Positions 10,640-20,639 of a stretch of DNA of 64,000 bases are shown piece by piece. Where the stretch lies: positions 3,360,652 through 3,424,651 of the forward strand of contig NC_135212.1 in the NCBI RefSeq assembly GCF_052324685.1, in the 5' to 3' direction. The stretch's first letter is position 1; every line of letters begins with the position of its first letter. Below the pieces are notes generated by a model. That model saw nothing but the letters and a program-made list of their open reading frames with translations. It did not search any database and had not been told where the DNA came from. A program made the translations under genes and the position numbers. The stretch comes from Brachyhypopomus gauderio (Eukaryota; Chordata; Actinopteri; Gymnotiformes; Hypopomidae).

Positions 10640-10880
10640 GTCATGTATTTACTCGTGCCTGGGATGGATTTGTACATTAATTCAGATGAATGGAGACCAA
10701 CTGGATAGTGTGGAAGGTCATTCTTTGACCTTTATCAACTCACATATCGAGAAAAATCTGTCTTTATACAACAATATATTGGGATTTTTTTCCTGGTTCC
10801 TAACCAAAATGTAGGATTCATTTTTGTTACATATCAACATGTAAGAGCTGCTAGATTCTGACTGGTTTTCCTTTTATTAG
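10640..10880. repeat. Older copy of the VH8/VH10 upstream flank
   Basis: The stretch from a GGATGGATTTGTAC motif, through GTGTGGAAGGTCATTCTTTG, to CTAACCAAAATGTAGGATTC matches 14610-14800 and 19440-19630 with many differences. It is a diverged third copy of the duplicated V unit, placed upstream of VH6. Confidence 0.65.
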
Positions 10881-11024
10881 CATGGTGATTATAGATATAA
10901 AGTATATGTTTCTATATTGTGGGGAAAAAACTCATATAATAGAATTGTCGTCTAATAGAATTTGATTTTTGAAGCTGTTGTGCTAATTTACCTTTTTTTC
11001 TTTTTTCTTGAAACTTAAACTGTG

Positions 11025-11441
11025 TTTTACGGTTAATCACTAGTGGTACTATCACCATGGTGTTCTCACTACTCTATTTTACGGTTAATCACTAGTGGTA
11101 CTATCACCATGGTGTTCTCACTACTCTATTTTACGGTTAATCACTAGTGGTACTATCACCATGGTGTTCTTACTACTCTATTTTAGAGTTAATCACTAGT
11201 GGTACTATCACCATGGTGTTCTCACTACTCTATTTTACGGTTAATCACTAGTGGTACTATCACCATGGTGTTTTCACTACTCTATTTTACGGTTAATAAC
11301 TAGTGGTACTATCACCATGGTGTTCTCACTACTCTGTTTTACGATTAATCACTAGTGGTACTATCACCATGGTGTTCTCACTACTTTATTTTACGGTTAA
11401 TCACTAGTGGTACTATCACCATGGTGTTCTCACTACTCTAT
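11025..11441. repeat. 52-bp minisatellite, eight copies
   Basis: Eight copies of a 52-bp unit start at 11025, 11077, 11129, 11181, 11233, 11285, 11337 and 11389. Only a few bases differ among copies. Each unit contains two short palindromes, CACTAGTG and CACCATGGTG, with about 5 bp between them. No coding role is apparent. Confidence 0.93.
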
Positions 11442-11511
11442 TCCACTCACTCTACTGCCCTACAGAGCATGTGTAGTTACTGCTATTACTGAGTGAATGA
11501 AAAACACTGTG

Positions 11512-11570
11512 TTTCTCAGTCTCACTGACGGCCCAGGATTGACAATCATGAATTAAGTCTGAGTCAGAAC
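11512..11570 (-). pseudogene. Ig V framework-1 relic
   Basis: The minus strand reads VLTQT, a stop, then FMIVNPGPSVRL. This lines up with ELIQAGSMVVSPGQSMTL of VH7 and VH9. No leader and no sequence past FR1 can be found. It is a small relic of the VH2/VH7/VH9 family. Confidence 0.5.
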
Positions 11571-11649
11571 AATTATTTTTGTTTGGTTTTTGGTTAAATT
11601 TAAAAAAATCTCCTAAACTGCCTGACAGGATGCAGCTGTTGGGGAGAAT

Positions 11650-12160
11650 GTACTGGTAACATCATTGTGTCTTCTTGCTGATCACGTTTGTGAGTGAATA
11701 CTGCCCCCTGCTGCCTTGTTGTATATTAACGTTGTAGTCCTGGGTCCAGGTACACACACACACAGCTGCTAACTAATCACATGTTGGCTTACACTGTATA
11801 TTTTATTTGCTGTGGATCAGTCACACTTTGTGTTTGATAAACTCACTGATGTTTCCATCAGGGTGGGTGTTCAGATCATGTGCCTTATCGTTCCTGTCGT
11901 CTGACGCCTGCAACTTGGTTGTGTTACTCAGAACACGCCTACCCTGCCCATTTCATGCATCCACGCTTTTACATACTGGATTATCTCAGATGCTTCTTTA
12001 CATGGGCTGCATCCTGGATCATGTCTGGTCTGATACACCCCTGCTTCCGTGGACCTAGCAATTAAACTTTACTTTGTCCTTCAGGTCTGCCTTTTCTAGT
12101 CATTGTTTGTCTAATGTCCTGCCACTGAGTGTCTAATGTCCTGCCATTTGAACCTCATCT
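11650..12160. other. Unassigned sequence, possibly repeat-derived
   Basis: No V segment is seen. A short direct duplication TGTCTAATGTCCTGCCA stands at about 12110 and 12131. An AATTAAACTTT stretch near 12060 resembles repeat 3' ends, but I found no paired termini or target duplication. Confidence 0.35.
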
Positions 12161-12455
12161 GCTTCAGTGATGACCTTGTCCTCCATCTATACTTTCTCCT
12201 CAGTTCATCCTTCCATACAGTATAAATTTCTTGCTTTTAAATAGCAGAAAACACATTTGGGCCTTGCAGGTGAGGTTGGATTCTGCTTTAGGATGGAAGG
12301 AGGTACTAATGAAGGAATAAATAAAAACTGTTAAGGAGTGTAGGGAAAACATGAGTACAAGAACATTAAAACTAAGGAGATTAGTGTTGTCTCTTTAATA
12401 ATGAATGTGTAAGGCATGGCACACGTTACTGTGTCAGAAGATATTTAACAGGGAG

Positions 12456-12494
12456 AGTTTTTGTGAAGGCTTGTAGTTTGTTTGTTTCATTGTG
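12456..12494 (-). promoter_or_regulatory. Recombination signal (23-RSS) of VH7
   Basis: Minus-strand heptamer CACAATG (12488-12494), 23-bp spacer, nonamer ACAAAAACT (12456-12464). The heptamer's fifth base differs from the CACAGTG of its twin VH9. The first three bases, most needed for cutting, are kept. Confidence 0.88.
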
Positions 12495-12938
12495 GTTCAC
12501 GCGCACAGTAATACACAGCTGTGTCTTCAGTCTGCAGATTCTGCCCTTGTAAGTTAATGGTGCTGCTGGAAGAGTCTCTTGAAACTTGAAACCTGCTTTT
12601 CAGTTTATCACTATAGTGGGTGCTACCGCTACCACATATCCGTCCAACCCTCTCCAGAGCTTTTCCTGCAGGCTGCCGGATCCAGTGTGTACAGTAGCTG
12701 CTATCAGTGACTGAATACCCAGACACTTTACAGGTGAGTGTCATTGATTGTCCAGGACTGACAACCATGGATCCAGCTTGAATGAGTTCAACACAGTGAA
12801 CACCTGTTGGAAATTGTTCAAAAGTGTTATAAAATAAAAAATAAGAATATAACTACACAGCAGTATTTACAGTCTCATCTACAAACACTCACGGGTAATT
12901 GCTGCCACTAGCAACAGCGGTAGGAATGTAGTAAGCAT
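12495..12938 (-). CDS. Immunoglobulin heavy-chain V segment VH7 (intact)
   Basis: Leader exon 12893-12938 encodes MLTTFLPLLLVAAIT. V exon 12495-12803 shows VELIQAGSMVVSPG, LTCKVSGYSV, WIRQPAGKALERVG, FQVSRDSSSSTINL and [11 protein letters not shown]. Extra Cys residues stand in CDR1 (SYCTHW) and CDR2 (GRICGSG), as in VH2 and VH9. In FR2 the usual LEW is LER, a change at a residue that normally helps the VH-VL interface. No stop or frameshift is seen. It is the unit-A twin of VH9. Confidence 0.92.
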
Positions 12939-13008
12939 GGTGTATGTTGAGATTGATATGGTGAAGCTGTTGGTCTTCAGGACTTCAGTAAATAGGAGAG
13001 GGAGGTGC

Positions 13009-13016
13009 ATTTGCAT
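13009..13016 (-). promoter_or_regulatory. Ig octamer of VH7
   Basis: ATGCAAAT on the minus strand, about 70 bp upstream of the VH7 ATG. The flanks are identical to the VH9 octamer region. Confidence 0.8.
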
Positions 13017-13361
13017 AGAGCCTCTGATAAGATCAACTTGATGTTTTACATGTCAGCTATTTTAATCTACTTCTCATCTACTACTGTTTATTATGTTTAT
13101 GTTGAAACAGTACTGTTGAAACTACTGTTTATTATTGTTGAATGCCACATATTAGCAATATGCAATTTTATATTTGGATTAAATTATACAAAATTATATT
13201 TAAATGATATATAATTGTGTAATTCTACTAGTGGGGGAATATTTTTCAAAACGTTGCAGATGAATTGGATCTGAGTACATAGTCAAGCTTCTGCAGTAGA
13301 CATGGAATGTGTTAGGAAATCATTATTAATGTCACAACGAGACAGTCCCACAGCATGAGAG

Positions 13362-13457
13362 ACACACACACACTCACTCACACACACTCAGTCACACACA
13401 CACTCACTCACACACACTCACACACACACACACACACACACGCACACACACTCACAT

Positions 13458-13519
<62 letters not shown>
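13362..13519. repeat. CA-rich microsatellite
   Basis: Mixed CACA and CACTCA repeats, ending in a pure CA run. The same site in unit B (16261-16343) has a shorter pure CA run. Confidence 0.95.
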
Positions 13520-13522
<3 letters not shown>

Positions 13523-13939
13523 TAGGCTGCTGTGATGATATCTGATGACCAGAGCACTGACTGACTGCTGTTGCTTCAACTGCTCATTTTCTTATGAAGC
13601 TTGAATCTCAGTATGGAGAATAAAGATTCTCTAAATATTCAATATCTCTCACTGACCCTACAGAATTAGGAGATCACATAAGGCACTCTAACTGCCAACT
13701 CTAAAGTTTTTCAGTTATAATGCTGAAACAATTTAATGTATATTATATTTTAGTCCTTTAGTCCTGTTTGTTTCTCCTTTTCTTGGGAGGGGACACAAGT
13801 TGGGGATTTGACGGGCTAATAAATTTGTGTTCTGCGGCTCATTGTCAGAGGTTTTATTTTGCAGTTTGTTTTGAAATATCCAAAGACTTGAAGCTTGATA
13901 TGGAACCAAATATTTTCACCAGCTGATCGTATGAGGAAG

Positions 13940-13978
13940 TGTTTGTGTATGACTTTACCACTGCCTTCTTTCACTGTG
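13940..13978 (-). promoter_or_regulatory. Recombination signal (23-RSS) of VH8
   Basis: Minus-strand heptamer CACAGTG (13972-13978), 23-bp spacer, nonamer ACACAAACA (13940-13948). Confidence 0.9.
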
Positions 13979-14420
13979 GGCGTCTAGCACAGTAATACAC
14001 AGCAGTGTCTTCACTCTTCAGATTGTTCATCTGTAAGTACAGCTGACTGCTGGAGTCGTCTCTGGAGATTGTGAATCTTCCTTGGACTGATTGGGAATAA
14101 TAGATGGGACTACTAGATGTGCTGATGTATGCAATCCACTCTAGTCCTTTCCCAGGTGCCTGTCTGACCCAGCTCATACGATAGCTACTGAATGTGAATC
14201 CAGAGCCTTTACAGGTCAGTTTATGAGAGTCTCCGGGTCTTTTTACCACAGCTTCAGACTGAGTCAGACTCTGACATAGAGAACCTGTGAAACAGAATAA
14301 TCAGAGTTATGAGTTAAACTCTTTCTTGACTTTTTCCATCTACATAATGAACTCATTTCCATCCTGACACTTACGTGGTAGACATGCCAGCATCAGCAGT
14401 AGGAGAGGTGAGAGATACAT
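13979..14420 (-). CDS. Immunoglobulin heavy-chain V segment VH8 (intact)
   Basis: Leader exon 14375-14420 encodes [16 protein letters not shown] exon 13979-14284 shows [58 protein letters not shown] and [11 protein letters not shown]. This is a typical teleost and mammal-like VH framework with only the two canonical Cys in the V domain core. No defect is seen. It is the unit-A twin of VH10, from which it differs mainly in CDR1 and CDR2. Confidence 0.94.
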
Positions 14421-14499
14421 GGTGCAGACTGTAGCTGAACAGAATGGACCTCCTCTATAGTCTCACTGACACACAGGTGGGTTATAGATGGGGAGGCTG

Positions 14500-14507
14500 A
14501 TTTGCAT
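14500..14507 (-). promoter_or_regulatory. Ig octamer of VH8
   Basis: ATGCAAAT on the minus strand, about 80 bp upstream of the VH8 ATG. Confidence 0.8.
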
Positions 14508-15391
14508 ATTGACACAATCAGAGGGTTTAGTGGAAACATGTCCAATGGGGACTATTAGGAGTGATTAAAATACTACTGATTATTATGATTATGAGTTCTA
14601 CTCATGTCTGTGATGGATTTGTACTTGTAGTCAGATGAAATGGAGATGAGGTGGACAGTGTGGAAGGTAATTCTTTGGCCTTTATCAACACACATAGCAA
14701 GAAACAACTTTAGACTGCTGTCTTTATGCAACAGTAGATCTGAGATTTTTCCTCATTTCTAACCAAAATGTGGGGTTCACTTTTGTTACATATTAAGATT
14801 CTGACAATTTTTTCCATTAAGATAATCATGAAGTCATGATCATGAAGTCACCATAATAATTATATTATTTCAAGGCTGCTTTGACAGAACAGTCTTTGCT
14901 GCATTGACAAAAAGACCTTCCATCTGTTCTATGTAGTACTGGAAATATTATATAGTATAGTGATTATGGCTTTGATACAATTAGGTTAATTGTCAGATAA
15001 TTTTCTTTATTTTTTAGATTTTCAATCCTGGTTCCATTTTGGTTTCAGATTTCTCAGGAAACCAGAACAATTTCATATCTGTACTGAATCTCCAGAATGT
15101 CAGTGATGACCTTGTCCTCCATCTATGCTTCCTCATCAGTTCATCCTTCCATACAGTATAAATTTCTTGCGTTTAAATAGCAGAAAACACATTTGGGCCT
15201 TGCAGGTGAGGTTGGATTCTGCTTTAGGATGGAAGGAGGTACTAATGAAGGAATAAATAAAAACTGTTAAGGAGTGTAGGGAAAACATGAGTACAAGAAC
15301 ATTAAAACTAAGGAGATTAGTGTTGTCTCTTTAATAATGAATGTGTAAGGCATGGCACACGTTACTGTGTCAGGAGATATTTTACAGGGAG

Positions 15392-15430
15392 AGTTTTTGT
15401 GAAGGCTTGTAGTTTGTTTGTTTCACTGTG
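15392..15430 (-). promoter_or_regulatory. Recombination signal (23-RSS) of VH9
   Basis: Minus-strand heptamer CACAGTG (15424-15430), 23-bp spacer identical to that of VH7, nonamer ACAAAAACT (15392-15400). Confidence 0.9.
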
Positions 15431-15874
15431 GTTCACACGCACAGTAATACACAGCTGTGTCTTCAGTCTGCAGATTCTGCCCTTGTAAGTTTATGGTGCT
15501 GCTGGAAGAATCTCTGGAAACTTGAAACCTGCTTTTCAGTTTATCACTATAGTAGGTGTTACCATCACCACATATCTCTCCAACCCACTCCAGAGCTTTT
15601 CCTGCAGGCTGCCGGATCCAGTGTGTGCAGTAGCTGGTATCAGTGACTGAATACCCAGACACTTTACAGGTGAGTGTCATTGATTGTCCAGGACTGGCAA
15701 CCATGAATCCAGCTTGAATGAGTTCAACACAGTGAACACCTGTTGGAAATTGTTCAAAAGTGTTATAAAATAAAAAGTAAGAATATAACTACACAGCAGT
15801 ATTTACAGTCTCATCTACAAACACTCACGGGTAATTGCTGCCACTAGCAACAGCGGTAGGAATGTAGTAAGCAT
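15431..15874 (-). CDS. Immunoglobulin heavy-chain V segment VH9 (intact)
   Basis: Leader exon 15829-15874 encodes MLTTFLPLLLVAAIT, identical to VH7. V exon 15431-15739 shows LTCKVSGYSV, CDR1 SYCTHW, WIRQPAGKALEWVG, CDR2 GEICGDGNTYY, FQVSRDSSSSTINL and [11 protein letters not shown]. It has the CDR1-CDR2 Cys pair of its family. The residue after the canonical YYCA is Cys instead of Arg, so it brings one more, unpaired Cys into CDR3. No stop or frameshift is seen. Confidence 0.92.
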
Positions 15875-15944
15875 GGTGTGTGTTGAGATTGATATGGTGA
15901 AGCTGTTGGTCTTCAGGACTTCAGTAAATAGGAGAGGGAGGTGC

Positions 15945-15952
15945 ATTTGCAT
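15945..15952 (-). promoter_or_regulatory. Ig octamer of VH9
   Basis: ATGCAAAT on the minus strand, about 70 bp upstream of the VH9 ATG. Confidence 0.8.
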
Positions 15953-16258
15953 AGAGCCTCTGATAAGATCAACTTGATGTTTTACATGTCAGCTATTTTA
16001 ATCTACTTCTCATCTACTACTGTTTATTATGTTTATGTTGAAACTGTACTGTTGAAACTACTGTTTATTACTGTTGAATGCCACATATTAGCAATATGCA
16101 ATTTTATATTTGGATTAAATTATATAAAAATGATATATAATTGTGTAATTCTACTAGTGGGGGAATGTTTTCCAAAACGTTGCAGATGAATTGGATCTGG
16201 GTACTTAGTCAAGCTTCTGCAGCAGACATGGAAACGGTGCGACAGTCCCACAGCATGA

Positions 16259-16260
<2 letters not shown>

Positions 16261-16343
<83 letters not shown>
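16261..16343. repeat. (CA)n microsatellite
   Basis: About 41 pure CA units, at the place matching the CA-rich tract of unit A. Confidence 0.97.
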
Positions 16344-16346
<3 letters not shown>

Positions 16347-16858
16347 TACCCCAGGCTGCTGTGGTGATATCTGATGACCAGAGCACTGACTGACTGCTGC
16401 TGCTTCAACTGCTCATTTTCTTATGAAGCTTAAATCTCAGTATGGAGAATAAAGATTCTCTAAATATTCAATATCTCTCACTGACCCTACAGGATTAGGA
16501 GATCACATAAGGCACTGTAACTGCCAACTCTAAAGTTTTTCAGTTATAATGTTGAAAAAATGTAATGTAGATGATATTTTAGTCATTTAATCCTTTTTGT
16601 TTCTCCTTTTCTTGGGAGGGGACACAAGTTGGGGACTTCACGAGCTAATAAATCTGTTTTCTGTGGTTCATGATCCGAAGTTTTATTTACAGTTTTTGAC
16701 GACTGCTAACGTGCGTTTGTCCAATCTATAGTCGCATTTTCAAAACTAAACACAGTGAACACAACATCAGTTTTCAGTGGATATACTATTAGTTCAATTC
16801 TTGTTGTTATGGCACTGTCATTTTACATGTTTTTATAATGCTTAAAATTTCTATATAC

Positions 16859-17151
16859 TAGGGTGACCAAACGTCCGTATTTCCCGGGACATGTACGTAT
16901 TTCACGTCCTGTCCCGGGCGTCCCGGGATAATTTTTAAAACTGTGGAAATGTCCTGGTTTTTAAATTACGTTAATCGGGCCATTAATTCTACAGGCACTA
17001 GGACCCTGAGCACGGCGCTGTATGACACGGAATCCCTGAGCCTCATCAGTTGAGCCTCATCATACTCAACTGGTGGAGAACCAACAACTTACGTTCGACA
17101 CCCCCCCCCCCCCCCCCCCCCCCCGCTCGACAACCTACGTTCCCCCCCCCA

Positions 17152-17186
<35 letters not shown>

Positions 17187-17261
17187 CTCGACAACTTACA
17201 ACTTACGTTCGCCCCCCCCCCCCCCGTCCTGGTTTTCCCAAACAAAAATATGGTCACCCTA
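16859..17261. mobile_element. MITE with TAGGGTGACC ends and C-rich core
   Basis: Ends TAGGGTGACCAAA (16859) and TTTGTTTTT...GGTCACCCTA-type right end (to 17261) are inverted repeats. The flanks share a TATATAC-like direct repeat. No coding capacity. The core holds long poly-C runs separated by a CTCGACAACTTACGTTC-type motif, also seen in the MITE at 1889-2261. It is nested in the mariner-type element, so it arrived later. Confidence 0.72.
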
Positions 17262-17467
17262 CTTATATACACAAGGTTATCCAATAACAAAATTCTGGAT
17301 CATTTTTGCCTTATTTACAATTGCTCGCACACAGCATGTCAAAAATGAAAACCTAAGGTTCAAAACCTTAAATACTTTATAAAATGCAAAGTTCTGCAAA
17401 AACAAAGACAGCTGAAAAGCTATTACTCTAATACATATTTTTTGCACATATAGATCAATGAAATAAA

Positions 17468-17995
17468 ATGAAGTACAGTAATGTACCGGGTCAGACAGGA
17501 GCAAATATAACAATTTGTCCTGCAATCTCAAGTGCTGGTTTGGTCCTTCACAAATGCCAGATTGGTCCCTATAACAGAGACCTCCTTCTTTCGTTTTTGA
17601 ATGAATTCTACCAACAACTGGTTCCAGAAGCAGAAAGGGAACAGGTGGGAGGAAACACGAGGACATTTGTGATGGGACGATGTAGCATTCTGTCATTCTC
17701 ATGTCATCACAAACTGGTTTATAGACCATCCAAGAGTGATGTCCCTTTTCCTCCCGCCCATCTCACCTTTCCTCAACCCCACTAAGGAACTTTTTTCAGT
17801 CTGGAGGTGGAAGGTGTATGATCATCGGCCCCATGACTAAATGTCCCTGCTGCATGCAATGGATCCCGGCTGCAGAGACATTTCAGCTGAAGACTGCCAG
17901 GGGTGAAAAAGCTTTTCTTTCCCAGGTGCATGGCAAGGACTAACATCAGATGTGATGTGGATGAAAACATGTGGCCAACTGCTGAAGACCACTTA
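17468..17995 (+). pseudogene. Mariner/IS630-type transposase remnant
   Basis: Reading frames across this stretch hold VPGQTGANITICPAISSAG, then GPYNRDLLLSFLNEFYQQL, a FLPP-type proline stretch, then WRWKVYDHRP and DVMWMKTCGQ-like codons. This is the C-terminal catalytic half of fish mariner-like (ISRm11-type) transposases, where such motifs occur in this order. The motifs lie in different frames and stops intervene. The N-terminal half is not recognisable. The copy is dead. Confidence 0.75.
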
Positions 17996-18771
17996 CATTA
18001 CACATAACAAGACTGTTCAGTTTTGTATTCTGTTTTTTCCCCCTTGTGTGGCTTTTTTTGTATGTGTGTATTTTTACACATATGGGACTATGGCTAATTA
18101 TGTTTACAATTACGGTAATTTTTTTTTTGGGTTAGGCCACAATTTACAGTAATGTCCCTAATACAGTAAAATATATCCTTTACTGCAAAACTTACTGACT
18201 CCTTTTTTGTCTAATCTACATTCCATATAGTACCTAACAGTAAATATCACTCATTGTGTAGACAGTATGTTGCCCAAAATGCACACATTTGAAAAAAAAA
18301 AGTACAAATGAAGCGGATTACAGTAAAAATGAACTGACTAAGAAAACAACAGATATTACTGTAAAATGTCTGTTGTTTGCTGGGAGAGGGTAAAATATTA
18401 CATGTAGTACTGTTTCTGTACTGCCATCAAATTTTTTTACAGTGGTTGTGCAGTGATTGACTATGTTCATCTCGAATAGAGAATGTGTGCTAGTGTTAAG
18501 AATAATTGGATACTGAACCAGGTTTGCTGTGTTTTAACAAAGTTGGTGTATAAAGAGAAAACTTTGTTTGCGTTGTGAAATGCAGAGTTGTTATTTAGTT
18601 AAGAAAATGCGCTTTTGAAAACGATATTAACTATTTGGCTATTTGTGTGAGGTCAATGTGTTGCTGTGTTTAGAGTTTTGACAATGTATCACAAGTATTG
18701 GGAAACGCATGTTAGCAGTCATCAAAAACTGTAAGTTTGATATGGAACCAAATATTTTCATTATGAGGAAG

Positions 18772-18810
18772 TGTTTGTGTATGACTTTACCACTGCCTTC
18801 TTTCACTGTG
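18772..18810 (-). promoter_or_regulatory. Recombination signal (23-RSS) of VH10
   Basis: Minus-strand heptamer CACAGTG (18804-18810), 23-bp spacer, nonamer ACACAAACA (18772-18780). Same as VH8. Confidence 0.9.
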
Positions 18811-19252
18811 GGTGTCTAGCACAGTAATACACAGCAGTGTCTTCACTCTTCAGATTGTTCATCTGTAAGAACAGCTGACTGCTGGAGTCGTCTCTGGAGA
18901 TTGTGAATCTTCCTTGGACTGATTGGGAATAATAGATGGAAGTACTATCTGTGTGGATGAATGCAATCCACTCTAGTCCTTTCCCAGGTGCCTGTCTGAC
19001 CCAGTTCATACGATAGCTACTGAATGTGAATCCAGAGCCTTTACAGGTCAGTTTATGAGAGTCTCCAGGTCTTTTTACCACAGCTTCAGACTGAGTCAGA
19101 CTCTGACATAGAGAACCTGTGAAACAGAATAATCAGAGTTATGAGTTAAACTCTTTCTTGACTTTTTCCTTCTACATAATGAACTCATTTCCATCCTGAC
19201 ACTTACGTGGTAGACGTGCCAGCATCAGCAGTAGGAGAGGTGAGAGATACAT
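18811..19252 (-). CDS. Immunoglobulin heavy-chain V segment VH10 (intact)
   Basis: Leader exon 19207-19252 encodes [16 protein letters not shown] exon 18811-19116 shows [52 protein letters not shown] and [11 protein letters not shown]. It is the unit-B twin of VH8. Of eight residue differences in the shared V region, one is in CDR1, five in or beside CDR2, one at the CDR3 edge and one in FR3. No defect is seen. Confidence 0.94.
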
Positions 19253-19331
19253 GGTGCAGACTGTAGCTGAACAGAATGGATCTCCTCTATAGTCTCACTG
19301 ACACACAGGTGGCTTATAGATGGGGAGGCTG

Positions 19332-19339
19332 ATTTGCAT
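19332..19339 (-). promoter_or_regulatory. Ig octamer of VH10
   Basis: ATGCAAAT on the minus strand, about 80 bp upstream of the VH10 ATG. Confidence 0.8.
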
Positions 19340-20073
19340 ATTGACACAATCAGAGGGTTTAGTGGAAACATGTCCAATGGGGACTATTAGGAGTGATTAA
19401 AATACTACTGATTATTATGATTATGAGTTCTACTCATGTCTGTGATGGATTTGTACTTGTAGTCAGATGAAATGGAGATGAGGTGGACAGTGTGGAAGGT
19501 CATTCTTTGGCCTTTATCAACACACATAGCGAGAAACAACTTTAGACTGCTGTCTTTATGCAACAGTAGATCTGAGATTTTTCCTCATTTCTAACCAAAA
19601 TGTGGGGTTCACTTTTATTACATATTAAGATTCTGACAACTTTTTTTCCATTATTAAGATAATCATGAAGTCATAATCATGAAGTCACCATAATAATTAT
19701 ATTATTTCAAGGCTGCTTTGACAGAACAGTCTTTGCTGCATTGACAAAAAGATCTTCCATCTGTTCTATGTAGTACTGGAAATATTATATAGTATAGTAA
19801 TTATGGCTTTGACACAATTAGGTTAATTGTCAGATAATTTTCTTTATTTTTTAGATTTCCAATCCTGGTTCCATTTTGGTTTCAGATTTCTCAGGAAACC
19901 AGAACAATTTCATATCAGCACTGAATCTCCAGAATCTGTGTGTGTGTAAAATTCAGTTCTGGAAGACAATTGGGGGCTTCAAGAAATGTTTGAGACACAT
20001 TGAGAAGTGTTACATTTTATTTAGTGTACTATGGCACCATCTGCTGACCTTGGGAAAACAATTGTCCATGAGA

Positions 20074-20112
20074 CGTTTTTGCACAGCTCACTCACATGTT
20101 TCTCCCACTGTG
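20074..20112 (-). promoter_or_regulatory. Recombination signal (23-RSS) of VH11
   Basis: Minus-strand heptamer CACAGTG (20106-20112), 23-bp spacer, nonamer GCAAAAACG (20074-20082). Confidence 0.9.
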
Positions 20113-20552
20113 GTGTCTGGCACAGTAATACACAGCTGTGTCGTGCTCTCTCAAATCATGTAGCAACAGCTCCACCATGTTGTTGGAGTTGTCTCTCGTA
20201 ATTTTTATACGTCCGTCAACAAGTTTGTCATATATAGTTTTGCTGGCATCATACCAGATAGCCCCCATCCACTCCAGTCCTCTTCCAGGTCGTTGTCTGA
20301 TCCAGTGCATGCCATAGCTCCCAAAGTCAAATCCAGATCCTTTACAGGACAGACCCAGAGTTTCTCCTGTTTCTTTCAACACTGGATCAGTGGGAATAGA
20401 CTCGAGACTTTGACATATAATACCTGCCACAAAACAACAAATGTCATTGTCATCATATACACAGTGTGAGATCATCATTTCTAAATGAAGGAGTTGGAGA
20501 ACTCACTGATGGTGTGGACCAGCAGCAGTAATAGGGAGAGAGTGATATTCAT
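20113..20552 (-). CDS. Immunoglobulin heavy-chain V segment VH11 (intact, distal-most)
   Basis: Leader exon 20507-20552 encodes MNITLSLLLLLVHTI. V exon 20113-20423 shows QSLESIPTDPVLKETG, LSCKGSGFDFGSY, MHWIRQRPGRGLEW, CDR2 AIWYDASKT, a long FR3 with KITRDNSNNMVELLL, and [11 protein letters not shown]. It stands apart from the other families in this window. No stop or frameshift. It is the last V segment before the locus gives way to transposons and unrelated genes, so it is the most 5' V segment that I can see. Confidence 0.93.
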
Positions 20553-20629
20553 GGTGAGTGTTGATGAGACGCCCCTGCTGCGCTCAACCCAGCAGCACAT
20601 AAATACTGCATGAACACACAGCCCTCTGG

Positions 20630-20637
20630 ATTTGCAT
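20630..20637 (-). promoter_or_regulatory. Ig octamer of VH11
   Basis: ATGCAAAT on the minus strand, about 78 bp upstream of the VH11 ATG, with a TATTTATG TATA-like box near 20603. Confidence 0.8.
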
Positions 20638-20639
20638 GG

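Larger units (their letters stand above)
12164..15096. repeat. Tandem segmental duplication, unit A (VH7+VH8)
   Basis: Unit A starts near TCAGTGATGACCTTGTCCTC (12164) and ends near CTGAATCTCCAGAAT (about 15095). It holds VH7, a CA microsatellite and VH8. The same order and near-identical sequence recur in unit B. The join at 15090-15105 puts the unit's last bases directly against its first bases, as expected for a head-to-tail duplication. Confidence 0.9.
16690..18731 (+). mobile_element. Mariner/ISRm11-type DNA transposon, inactive
   Basis: A 2042-bp element with about 27-bp inverted ends. The left starts CAGTTTTTGACGACTGCTAA, the right is its complement with two or three differences, and TA flanks both ends. 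It encodes the remains of an IS630/mariner-type transposase in its middle and carries a nested MITE near its left end. It is present only in duplication unit B. Confidence 0.85.
15097..19933. repeat. Tandem segmental duplication, unit B (VH9+VH10)
   Basis: Unit B repeats unit A in the same order and direction: VH9, CA microsatellite, VH10, ending at CTGAATCTCCAGAAT near 19933. It is about 1.9 kb longer because a mariner-type element (16690-18731) lies between the two V segments. Outside that insert the two units are nearly identical, so the duplication is fairly recent. Confidence 0.9.

Noticed and set aside
11650-12160. A fourth solo LTR
   Set aside because: The 3' part resembles an LTR end, but I could not find TG...CA ends or a 5-bp duplication.
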